Source: Micromonospora nigra (lineage in GTDB: Bacteria; Actinomycetota; Actinomycetes; Mycobacteriales; Micromonosporaceae). From it: 64,000 nucleotides of DNA. This document shows, one piece after another, positions 24,631 to 32,344 of this stretch. Made by a program: the position numbers and the translations under genes. The stretch lies in NCBI RefSeq assembly GCF_900091585.1, contig NZ_FMHT01000003.1, positions 4,207,501 to 4,271,500 on the forward strand, given 5' to 3'. A model generated the notes under the pieces. That model made no database searches and was not told where the DNA came from. It was given only the letters and a program-made list of their open reading frames with translations. How positions within the stretch are numbered: the stretch's first letter is position 1; every line of letters begins with the position of its first letter.

Positions 24631-25691
24631 CCCTCACCGCCGCCTGGGAGGCGGCCGTGGGAAGGATCGTCGGCGATGCCTGGCGCACGCTGGAGGACCG
24701 TCGCCCCGGGCTGCTCCCCGAGCGGGACGCGCCGCTGCTCCTCGCTGCCCTCGGCCGGCTCACCGTCGGCGGCGACGACCCGGCCGGGCGGGCGGCGCTG
24801 CTGGCCGTGCTCGGCCGCGCGTACCGCCGCCACCGGCTGCTCCCGCACGCCGCCACCGTCGACGACGCCCTCCTGGCCGCCGTGGCCCGGCACGCCCGTC
24901 CACGGTGGACGCCGTCGCACACCGCCGCCTGGGAACGCGCCGGCCGCCGCGCCGCGCGGGCCGTGCGGCGCGCCGCCGGCCACGTCGGCGACGGCCCGGC
25001 CTGGTGGCCCGCCGAGGTGGTCGACCACGACCGGCCGTGCGACACGATCGCCATTCTGACCGTACGCCCGCGACGTCCCCTGCCCCACCGGCCCGGCCAC
25101 GCCGTGCCGGTCTGCACGCCGCGCCACCCCGGCCGGTGGCGCTGGTTCTCCCCGGCGAACGCCCCACGCCCCGACGGCACCGTCGAGCTGCACGTCCGCG
25201 CCGTCGGCACCGTCTCCCGTAGCCTCGTCCACGAGGTACGCCCCGGCGAGCCCCTCTGGCTCGGCCCACCCTGCGACACGGGCCTGCGGCTCGAACCGCA
25301 CTCCTCGGCGGACCTGCTGCTCGTGGCCGGCGGCACCGGGCTGGCGCCGCTGCGCGCCCTGGTCGAACAGGTCGCCCGCACCCGAGGGAGTCGACGGGTG
25401 ACCCTGGTCGTCGGCACCCGTACCTTCGTCGAGCTGTACGACGCGATCACCCTCGACCGGCTCCAGAACGCCCACGACTGGCTGACCGTCGTGCCCGCCT
25501 TCAGCCACGACCCGTGCGCCGAGCCGATTGAGCGGGGCGACGCCCTCACCATCGCCCTCGACCATCACCACCCCGATCAGGACGTCCACCTCTGCGGTCC
25601 GCCGGCCATGCTGGCCGGTGCCCGACTGCGACTGCTCGCCGTCGGTGTCCCGGCCGACCGCATCCACCTGCCCGACATCCCCGGTCACTGA
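24627..25691 (+). CDS. globin-like + FAD/NAD reductase protein (flavohaemoglobin-type)
   Basis: 354 residues from GTG 24627. The N-terminal ~130 residues resemble the flavohaemoglobin globin domain (GRAALLAVLGRAYRRHRLLP, WTPSHTAAWERAGRRAARAV), but the position of the proximal His appears to be Tyr (GRAY). The rest is a ferredoxin-reductase module: RWRWFSPAN (FAD-binding RxYS variant), LLLVAGGTGLAPLRALVEQV (NAD pyrophosphate loop) and HLCGPPAMLAGAR. Classical relatives oxidise nitric oxide. Loss of the haem ligand here suggests an electron-transfer role, perhaps to a partner such as the upstream globin-like protein. Confidence 0.72.
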   Translation: MTLTAAWEAAVGRIVGDAWRTLEDRRPGLLPERDAPLLLAALGRLTVGGDDPAGRAALLAVLGRAYRRHRLLPHAATVDDALLAAVARHARPRWTPSHTAAWERAGRRAARAVRRAAGHVGDGPAWWPAEVVDHDRPCDTIAILTVRPRRPLPHRPGHAVPVCTPRHPGRWRWFSPANAPRPDGTVELHVRAVGTVSRSLVHEVRPGEPLWLGPPCDTGLRLEPHSSADLLLVAGGTGLAPLRALVEQVARTRGSRRVTLVVGTRTFVELYDAITLDRLQNAHDWLTVVPAFSHDPCAEPIERGDALTIALDHHHPDQDVHLCGPPAMLAGARLRLLAVGVPADRIHLPDIPGH

Positions 25692-26023
25692 TGGCCGTCT
25701 ACCGAAGCCGGCACGCCCTTAGCGGCCACGCCCTCACCGGTCCTTTCCTGAACGGCCCGCTGACCCCCGACCGGATCGCCGCCGTCGAGCTGCCCCGAAC
25801 CCGGCTCGGCCGTCGCGGCTACGAACCGGACGCCGTCCACGCCCTGCTGGAGCGCCTGGCCCACGAACTCCAGCACCGCGCCCGCCAACTCGACCTGGTT
25901 CGCGACGAGAACCGCCGCGTCAAACACGCCCTGCGCACCTGGCAGAGCGAGCGGTTCGAGGCGGCCGAAAGAGTCGGTTTCCGGTCAGGCGCGAGGCACT
26001 CGGTGCAACTTCCATGTAATTGA
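25691..26023 (+). CDS. DivIVA-domain protein (short)
   Basis: 110 residues, ATG 25691 sharing one base with the reductase stop (TGATG). Residues ~24-60, LTPDRIAAVELPRTRLGRRG then YEPDAVHALLERLAHEL, match the DivIVA N-terminal domain (f.....rGYd..eVd.fL..l). A short coiled region (DLVRDENRRVKHALR) follows, and the long C-terminal coiled coil of cell-pole DivIVA is missing. It is the last gene of the globin-like operon; it may target or scaffold the complex at the membrane, which is inference only. Confidence 0.72.
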   Translation: MAVYRSRHALSGHALTGPFLNGPLTPDRIAAVELPRTRLGRRGYEPDAVHALLERLAHELQHRARQLDLVRDENRRVKHALRTWQSERFEAAERVGFRSGARHSVQLPCN

Positions 26024-26241
26024 CAGTCGGCAATAGGTAAAGCGCCCGAGCCTGCCCGATTGGCGCGTTGTCAATATGGCGGCAAGTAGCTCCACCTGCT
26101 CGAACTGGTGATCAGAGAAGTCCGGTCCATATGCTCGTTCCGGCGGGGGTCCACCCATTCCTCGCGCCGCACGACCCCGACTGACCCGGTCGTGGGTGTT
26201 CGTTCCGTCCGTTCCTGCGCGCCACCACCGCGAGGTGTCGA

Positions 26242-26754
26242 ATGGTCAGTATCCATCCAATTCGTACAGTGCTCGCCGCCGCGCTCGTCTGGCTCCTGGT
26301 CGCCGTCTCGGCACCGGCCGCCGCGCGGGCGGCCCAGGGCGGCGACCAGACCACCGCCGACCGGTTGCTGGCGAACTACCTGGCGACTCATCCCGGCGGC
26401 ACCGTGCTCAACGACAACGAGATCAGCTACGGCGACGGGACCTTCGTCGTGACGCTTCGCGCACCGGTGGGGACCCTCGGCGTCGCCGACTGCCCGTGGG
26501 GCTGGTACTGCTTCTACGAGTGGCCCAACTACGGGTATCCCCGGGGCCGGCTCTCCGACTGTGGCCGACAGAGCCTCGCCACCTGGAAGTGGCAGTTCCG
26601 GGTGGAGTCGGCGCACTACAACCTCTCCAGCGGCTCCGTCTCGTTCTACTACTACGACACCCGGCTCTTCGACGTCGGCACGAGCAGGCGGGTCAGCAGC
26701 GACGTCACCCCCTACCGCAACTGGGCCAACTACGTGGTGCGCCGCTGCGTGTGA
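26242..26754 (+). CDS. secreted peptidase inhibitor family I36-like protein
   Basis: 170 residues with GAGGTG before ATG 26242 and a Sec signal peptide (TVLAAALVWLLVAVSAPAAA, cleavage near ARA-AQGG). The mature part ends in an I36-type beta/gamma-crystallin-like domain: CPWGWYCFYEWPNYGYPRGR, LSDCGRQSLATW, SVSFYYYDTRLF and VVRRCV, with four cysteines likely forming two disulfides. The Streptomyces prototype inhibits metalloproteinases. A pro-region of ~55 residues precedes the domain. It is a single gene convergent with the large kinase fusion gene. Confidence 0.78.
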   Translation: MVSIHPIRTVLAAALVWLLVAVSAPAAARAAQGGDQTTADRLLANYLATHPGGTVLNDNEISYGDGTFVVTLRAPVGTLGVADCPWGWYCFYEWPNYGYPRGRLSDCGRQSLATWKWQFRVESAHYNLSSGSVSFYYYDTRLFDVGTSRRVSSDVTPYRNWANYVVRRCV

Positions 26755-26813
26755 CGTCACGGTCGGTGGTCACCGCCCCGCGACGGCGAGGTGGCCCGAA
26801 GTCCGGGCCCCGG

Positions 26814-29399
26814 TCAGGCGCAGCGGGGGCCGTCGGTCGTGTCGGTCCGTGTCCTGGTCAGGAAGAGCTGGTAGCCGAGGGTCTGCTCGCCGGTGACCGA
26901 AGTCGTCTCGTGGCTGAGCAGTTCGCCGCTGGCCGGGTCGAACAGCAGCGTCTCGCGGCGGCCCTGGCTGTCGTCGGCGCTGAACGCCAGCCCCGGCCGG
27001 TCCGCCCGGTCCGGGTACGCGCCCCGGTACCGGATGCCCGGCGTCGCCGCCAGCTCGTACAGCAGCGCCGACCGCTGGCCCGGGTCGAGGAGGTGGTATC
27101 GGAAGAGCCGGCTGACGAGGTGCAACATCCCGGCGGTGCTGCGCAGTTCCGGCGGCAGCTCGCCCAGTTGCGCGGCAAGCTGTTCACGCAGTTCCGCGGG
27201 GTCCGCCGACGGCAACGACGGGATCTCCGTCAGGTCACCCTGCCGGTACCGGGACATCGTCGGGCCGGATGACCGGCGACCCTTCACGACCGGAGTGACC
27301 ACCCGGCGGCCGGACAGCCGCGCGCTCCACCACAACTGCTCGTCCCGGTACCTCGCCGGGTCGATTCCGGGTGCCAGGTCGTTCGGCGACCAGATCCGCC
27401 GGCAGACGACGGTGTACGTCCCCGCGACGGGCGTGGGTCGCAGTCCCGCCACCATCAGCGCCAGGTCGGCGAGTCGTGCCGGCGCGTCGCTACCGCCCGG
27501 CGTTGCCGACGGCGGTGTCACGCCGGGCGGCGCACCGGTGGCCGGCGGCGCCGGCTCCTCGCCACGGTCCCGCACCGTGGCCGTCCCCACGGTCACCAGC
27601 GACGCCAAGGAGGCACCGCCCAGCAGGATCACCAGCAGGACCCGCAGCCGGGGCGCCAGCCGGGTCTGGGGTGGGGGCGGCGTACCCGGAAGCGACTCGC
27701 CCTCCACGGGCTGCCGGGGCCGCGGAATCGCCTGTGGGCTGCGGGCCACGGCGTGCCGGGGTTCCGATCGGATCCCACGCCGCTTCCCGCCACGCACGGT
27801 GGACCGACCTGTTCCGCCGACCCGGTCGGCACCGGCCGCGTTGCCGGTCGCCGTGCCGGGCAGGTCGCCGGTCACCGCGCCCGGCGCGTTGCCGGTCGGT
27901 GCGGCACCCTCGTGGAAGCGGGGGGTGTTGCCCTCCTCCGCCGGCCGGGCGGAAGACGACGTGGTCACCTCGTGCCACCATGCGGGAACGCCCCCGTCCG
28001 AGATGATCACCGGATCGAACGGCCACGGCGGTAGCCCGATGTCGACGGACTGCTTCGCCTGCTCGGGTCGCGCCCGGTCCAGGGGGCCGCCCCGGTTCTG
28101 CTGGCTCGGCTGCGGCCCCGTGCCTTCGAACCGCACCGACGGGTCGTTGCGGGTGCGTGACGGTCGGGTGGCCCCGGCCGACCCGACTGACGGCACGGCC
28201 GGCAGGGACTCCGCCGGGGGCGGGACGACGGTCGGCCGAAACTCCCGGCGGTACGCCTCCGCCGCGTGGGCGGCCAGTCGGAAGTACCAGGCCCGTCCCG
28301 CCGGCCCCGCGTCGTCGTACGTGCAGCAGATCAGGGCCTGGCTCGCCAGCGAGAGCAGGTACTGGGCCCGCCACTCCCCGCGCCAGTTGCCCTCGCTGGC
28401 AGCGGCCAGCCCCACCTGGTAGCAGGACCGGATCACGCCGGCGGGCAGCGGGGGCAGCCGGTCCGACGCCCGCTCGGCCGGGTCGATCAGCAGTGCCCGC
28501 AGCGCGTCGGCCTGGACGGTCGTCATCCCTGCCGCGATGTCGGGCAGGACGGCGTCCAGCATCAGGCTGACCAGGTCCCGGGTGAGAGGGGCGTCGGTGG
28601 CGAAGCGGTCGGTGTCCACCAGGCAGAACTTCGTGACCTCCACCCTGCCCCGGCGGGAGCACGGAAAGAGGACATTGCGGCTGTGCAGGTCTCCGTGCGA
28701 CACCGCGCACAGCTGGTCGAGCGGGTCGTCGTGGAAGGGGGAGTGCGGCTCCGGCAGGCGGAGCGGGTTCGGGACCACCGTCCCGGTCGCCTCGTCGACG
28801 AGCCAGTCCGCGTCGAGGTCCCGCAGACCGAGCGCGCGGACCGATTCGCGTACGTCCACCAAGGCCCCGGCGTCGGTCAGTTCGCGACGCACGAACTCGC
28901 CGACGGTCGTCCGTCTCCTCCGTCGACCCTGTCGGTGCCAGCCGGACTGGATCCGGTCCAGGACGGTCCGGTAGGCGTCGATGAGCTGCTCGTCCTCCAC
29001 CTCCGCGAGCGGGACGACCTGCTCCGCGCCGTGGGCGATGTCCTGGAACATCAGGTAGCGGCCGTCACCGACCGGGTGTCGTGGGTACGGCTGCCGGACC
29101 AGGTGACGTTCGGCGAATCCGGGGTCGACGTCCCGCGCCGCCGCGTGCCGGGCGGTCTCCCGGGCCGCCTCCCGGGAGGGCAGCACCTTGACGTACAACT
29201 GCGCGGCGTCCCGACCGTCGTGCCTCTCCACGATGACCGGAACGAGGTCGGCGTCGCTGCGCCCGCGCCGCCTCGCCGTGCGGGACGGCGGGCTCACGGT
29301 GACGCCGAGGCCGGCCGCCCAGTCCCGCAACGCGGCCGAGACTGTCGCATCCTGCACATACTCTTCGAACTCGTCGGCGGGACCGTCGCCCAAGCCCAT
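26814..29399 (-). CDS. APH-like kinase fused through a TM segment to a CU044_5270-like domain
   Basis: 861 residues from ATG 29399 (GGAAGG upstream). Residues ~1-400 are an APH-superfamily kinase-like domain with CAVSHGDLHSRNVLF and CLVDTDRFATDAPLTRDLVS, similar to kinase modules of NTP-dependent conflict systems (TCAD9-type, from memory). A disordered Pro/Arg-rich linker (~400-580) leads to one membrane helix (RVLLVILLGGASLASLV, ~585-602). The C-terminal ~220 residues match CU044_5270 proteins: GTYTVVCRRIW, EQLWWSARLSGRRV, ALLYELAATPGIRYRG and TLLFDPASGELLSHE. Cytosolic kinase, outside sensor is the inferred topology. It is divergent from the S-4TM gene. Confidence 0.68.
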   Translation of the reverse strand: MGLGDGPADEFEEYVQDATVSAALRDWAAGLGVTVSPPSRTARRRGRSDADLVPVIVERHDGRDAAQLYVKVLPSREAARETARHAAARDVDPGFAERHLVRQPYPRHPVGDGRYLMFQDIAHGAEQVVPLAEVEDEQLIDAYRTVLDRIQSGWHRQGRRRRRTTVGEFVRRELTDAGALVDVRESVRALGLRDLDADWLVDEATGTVVPNPLRLPEPHSPFHDDPLDQLCAVSHGDLHSRNVLFPCSRRGRVEVTKFCLVDTDRFATDAPLTRDLVSLMLDAVLPDIAAGMTTVQADALRALLIDPAERASDRLPPLPAGVIRSCYQVGLAAASEGNWRGEWRAQYLLSLASQALICCTYDDAGPAGRAWYFRLAAHAAEAYRREFRPTVVPPPAESLPAVPSVGSAGATRPSRTRNDPSVRFEGTGPQPSQQNRGGPLDRARPEQAKQSVDIGLPPWPFDPVIISDGGVPAWWHEVTTSSSARPAEEGNTPRFHEGAAPTGNAPGAVTGDLPGTATGNAAGADRVGGTGRSTVRGGKRRGIRSEPRHAVARSPQAIPRPRQPVEGESLPGTPPPPQTRLAPRLRVLLVILLGGASLASLVTVGTATVRDRGEEPAPPATGAPPGVTPPSATPGGSDAPARLADLALMVAGLRPTPVAGTYTVVCRRIWSPNDLAPGIDPARYRDEQLWWSARLSGRRVVTPVVKGRRSSGPTMSRYRQGDLTEIPSLPSADPAELREQLAAQLGELPPELRSTAGMLHLVSRLFRYHLLDPGQRSALLYELAATPGIRYRGAYPDRADRPGLAFSADDSQGRRETLLFDPASGELLSHETTSVTGEQTLGYQLFLTRTRTDTTDGPRCA

Positions 29400-29541
29400 C
29401 GTTGGACCTTCCACGAGTGGTGAAAGTGGACGCGGACGAGCGGGGGTGACTCGTCCGAATGAGGGATGCGCGGTGGGCGCGGAGGTCAAGCTACCTCAAC
29501 TTTCGGGCGAACGCGGTATTTGTTCGTAGAAACTCTTTTAC

Positions 29542-29555
29542 CTACTCAAAAGTAG
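29542..29555. promoter_or_regulatory. palindrome in the divergent kinase-fusion / S-4TM promoter region
   Basis: CTACTCAAAAGTAG, five-base arms with a four-base centre, inside an unusually AT-rich stretch (29515-29570) between the two divergent genes. An AGCTAC/GTAGCT pair (around 29488 and 29552-29557) gives a longer inverted repeat. Likely operator or promoter element. Confidence 0.4.
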
Positions 29556-29643
29556 CTAGTTGATCGCTTTGGGCGCGCGATTCGATGCTGTCGGTCACAT
29601 CAAGCGTTCTGGATATAGAATCGTCACGGAACGGGAGGCTGAC

Positions 29644-30570
29644 GTGACGGAGTGCACTGATTCCCTGCTCAGGCGCCAGAACGAGCCCGAGATGATGTCC
29701 CTTCTCCACGCGATGTCGGTCTGCCATTCGCGGGCGCAACGGCTCGACAACCTCCGGCTGGCCATCTCCGTGGCCATCGGTGCCGCCGGAGCGGTGGTCG
29801 CCCTGACCGGCGTGTCGGCCACCGCCGTCACCGCGGTGGGCGCCCTCTGGGCGGTCGCCAACGCGATCGGGCTCGGCACCTGGTCGCGGGGGCAGGTTCG
29901 CCGGGCAGCCGTCCTTCAGGAGATGTTCGACGTGCGGCTGTTCGGCCTGCCCTGGAACGCCGTGGCAGCCGGTGACCAGCTCGCACCGGAGGAGGTCAGC
30001 CGCCTCGACCGCGCCTACCGGGGCGGTGAGAAGTACCTCCGCGACTACTACGAGGTGCCGCCGCTGCCCCGACCGTACGACGTGCTCGCCTGTCAGCAGC
30101 AGAACCTCGGCTGGGGATCCCGGCTGCGGCGCCGCTACTCCTACGCGGTGCTCGCCGGGGTGGCCCTCTGGATGGGCGTCGGGGTCGTCTTCGCGGTGAC
30201 CGCCGGCCTCACCGTGTCGCAACTGCTGGTGCAGTGGTTCGTACCGTCGCTCGGTGCTCTCCTGCTCGGTATGGAGATCTACCGGGGGCAGCGCGACGTC
30301 GCCGCCGAGCGCGAGCGTGCCCAGACCATCCTGCAACGCCGCGTCACCGCGGCCGTCCGGCACGGCGACGACCCGTCGACCGCACCGGACCTGCTGACCC
30401 TCGCCCGGCAGACCCAGGATCTGATCTTTCACAGTCGGCAGGGGCAGGCACGCGTACCCGACTGGTTCTTCCGGCGCTTCCACGCCGCCGACCGCGTCGA
30501 CTTCCAGGCCGCGATGGCGAGCCTCGTCGACCTGCTGGGCACGCGCACCTCGGTCGCCCCCACCGACTGA
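29644..30570 (+). CDS. S-4TM family putative pore-forming effector
   Basis: 308 residues from GTG 29644 (GGGAGG six bases upstream); earlier in-frame starts lack a ribosome site. Four membrane helices occur as two hairpins: LRLAISVAIGAAGAVVALTG with VTAVGALWAVANAIGLG (~37-75), and YAVLAGVALWMGVGVVFAV with LLVQWFVPSLGALLLGMEI (~165-205). VRRAAVLQEMFDVRLFGLPW between the pairs is typical of S-4TM proteins, predicted membrane-perforating effectors of conflict systems. The C-terminus is soluble and helical. The divergent kinase-sensor gene is its likely partner. Confidence 0.78.
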   Translation: MTECTDSLLRRQNEPEMMSLLHAMSVCHSRAQRLDNLRLAISVAIGAAGAVVALTGVSATAVTAVGALWAVANAIGLGTWSRGQVRRAAVLQEMFDVRLFGLPWNAVAAGDQLAPEEVSRLDRAYRGGEKYLRDYYEVPPLPRPYDVLACQQQNLGWGSRLRRRYSYAVLAGVALWMGVGVVFAVTAGLTVSQLLVQWFVPSLGALLLGMEIYRGQRDVAAERERAQTILQRRVTAAVRHGDDPSTAPDLLTLARQTQDLIFHSRQGQARVPDWFFRRFHAADRVDFQAAMASLVDLLGTRTSVAPTD

Positions 30571-30576
30571 CGAGCG

Positions 30577-30595
30577 CCGCCGTGCTCCACGGCGG
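30577..30595. terminator. hairpin between convergent S-4TM and AKR genes
   Basis: CCGCCGTG and CACGGCGG arms of eight bases with a CTC loop, seven bases after the S-4TM stop and before the convergent AKR end. Confidence 0.6.
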
Positions 30596-30628
30596 GCCGG
30601 AGCTGTGGCTGCGGTGCGCGGGGCTACG

Positions 30629-31479
30629 TCAGGCCGGAATGTAGTCGAAGGTGTCCGGGTGGGGTCCCTGCCGGCCCGCCTCGCCCCTGTCCAGGGCCGT
30701 GATCCGCGCCATCGTGGCCTCGTCCAGCTCGAAGTCGAAGACGCGGAAGTTCTCCTCGATCCGCGCGGGGTTGCTCGACTTCGGGAAGACGATGTCGCCG
30801 CGCTGCACGTGCCAGCGCAGCACCACCTGCGCCGCCGTCCGGTCGAGCTGGCGGGCGATGTCGACCACGGTCGGGTCGTCGAGCACCGCGCCCTGCGCGA
30901 TCGGCGACCACGCCTGGGTGGGGATGCCGTGCTCCCGCCCGTACGCGCGCACCTGCTCGTTGCCGAAGTACGGGTGCACCTCGATCTGGTTGACCGCCGG
31001 CACGGTGTCCGTCTCGGCGGCCAGCCGCTCCAGGTGGGCGACCTGGAAGTTGGACACCCCGATGGAACGGGCGCGGCCGTCGGCCTTGAACTCCTCCAGC
31101 ACCCGCCAGGTGGAGACGAAGTCGCCGTCGTACCGGGTCGGCAGCGGCCAGTGGATGAGGAACAGGTCGATGTGGTCCATCTTCAGCGCGTCGAGGGTCG
31201 ACTCGAACGCCTTGCGGGCGTCGTCGGGCCGGTGGAAGCCGTTGTTGAGCTTGCTGGTGATGAAGACGTCCTCGCGCTTCAACCCGGAGGTGCGCACCGC
31301 CTGGCCGAACCGGCCTCGTTGCCGTACATCTCGGCGGTGTCGACGTGCCGGTAGCCGACGTCGAGGGCCCTGCGGACCGCGTCGACCGTGTCCGGGGGCT
31401 CGATCTGGTACACCCCGAAGCCCAACTGCGGGATGGTGTTGCCGTCGTTCAACCTGATGTCGGGGATCGTGTTCGCCAT
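30629..31479 (-). pseudogene. aldo/keto reductase gene broken by a frameshift
   Basis: Reading from ATG 31479, NTIPDIRLNDGNTIPQLGFG, VDAVRRALDVGYRHVDTAEM and YGNEA are a perfect AKR N-terminus. After codon ~53 the frame goes to GSARRCAPPG and stops near 31279. The family sequence continues in another frame from about 31305: GQAVRTSGLKREDVFITSKL, IDLFLIHWPLP, IGVSNFQ, WSPIAQGAVL and VFPKSSNPARI. Comparison with the usual YGNEAEVGQAVR shows one base missing around 31300-31312. The catalytic Asp, Tyr, Lys and His are all present across the two parts. It is a recent frameshift or a sequencing error. Confidence 0.8.
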
Positions 31480-31539
31480 CTCATCCGCTTACCCGCCCGC
31501 AGCCGCTCGTCAACGCCAGGTGACCGGACTAACCGGGCG

Positions 31540-31650
31540 GGTCCGGTCCAGGACATCCGCCCGGGTCCGGCGGTGCCCGCCCGCGTCCGGTCCGGCGGCG
31601 TCCGCCCGCGTCCGACGGCGTCCGTTCGGGTCCGGCGGTGCCCGTCCGTC
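31540..31650. repeat. degenerate GC-rich tandem repeats (CCGCCCG-GTCCGGCG type)
   Basis: Several imperfect copies of a ~19-base GGTCCGGCGGTGCCCGCCCG-like unit just upstream of the HTH gene promoter. No coding or CRISPR character. Confidence 0.6.
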
Positions 31651-31657
31651 CGCCGTG

Positions 31658-31686
31658 TTGCACGGAAGTACGTACCTTCGTAGTAT
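31658..31686 (+). promoter_or_regulatory. promoter of the HTH regulator with operator in the spacer
   Basis: A -35 box TTGCAC (31658-31663), a 17-base spacer and a -10 box TAGTAT (31681-31686) lie six bases before ATG 31693. The spacer holds GAAGTACGTACCTTC (31665-31679), a near-palindrome centred on GTACGTAC, well placed for autorepression by the encoded regulator. Confidence 0.7.
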
Positions 31687-31692
31687 CGAATG

Positions 31693-32202
31693 ATGGCGAG
31701 TGTGGAGGACCGACTGGCGGCGCTGGAGACGCAGGTCGCCGAGTTGACCGAACGAATCGCGACGGGAACTCCCGGCGAACCGCCGCCCACCGCGAGCGGC
31801 ACGTTCTGGGCCCTCGACGGGCTCAAGCAGCGGCTGCCGCCCGGCAGTTCCGGCGCGGTGCTCTACACCGGCACGGTCCGCGTCGGCGAGCTCAACTACG
31901 ACTGGCAGTACGGCCGCACCGTCGACGACCTGCTCGCCGACGACTGGTCGGGCCTGGCCCCGACCCTTGCCGCCCTGGCCCACCCCGTGCGGCTGCGGCT
32001 GCTGCGGGAGGTGCTCGGTGGCCGGCACGGCACCGGTGAACTCGCCGACATCGAGGAGTTGGGCACCACCGGCCAGCTCCACCACCACCTGCGCCAACTC
32101 GCCGCCGCCGGTTGGCTGCGCAGCTCCGGCCGGGGCCGCTGGGTCGTCCCCGCCGAACGCGTCGTGCCGTTGCTGGCCGTCCTCACCGCCATCGGCCGCT
32201 GA
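31693..32202 (+). CDS. ArsR-like winged-helix transcriptional regulator
   Basis: 169 residues; ATG 31693 fits the leaderless spacing better than ATG 31690. An N-terminal short coiled coil (ASVEDRLAALETQVAELTER) precedes a winged helix: LAALAHPVRLRLLREVLGGR, GTGELADIEELGTTGQLHHH, and LRQLAAAGWLRSSGRGRWVV. The HTH pattern is that of ArsR-type repressors, but no metal-binding Cys motif is present. It is followed after 142 bases by the beta-lactamase-fold gene on the same strand, its likely target. Confidence 0.82.
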   Translation: MASVEDRLAALETQVAELTERIATGTPGEPPPTASGTFWALDGLKQRLPPGSSGAVLYTGTVRVGELNYDWQYGRTVDDLLADDWSGLAPTLAALAHPVRLRLLREVLGGRHGTGELADIEELGTTGQLHHHLRQLAAAGWLRSSGRGRWVVPAERVVPLLAVLTAIGR

Positions 32203-32344
32203 CCCCACCGGCCGAGCGACGTACCTCGGAGGCGGTCCGGCCGCTGACCGCCACCCGTACCTGTCCGCCCGCCGGACGCCCACCGCCGCCGTCCACCGGC
32301 CCCGGTGACCTCTGGCCCCCTCGCTCCGACGGAAGGAACCCCTC

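Noticed and set aside
31540..31650. GC-rich repeat block considered as a small CRISPR or iteron set
   Set aside because: Units are degenerate, without unique spacers or a nearby replication or Cas gene.
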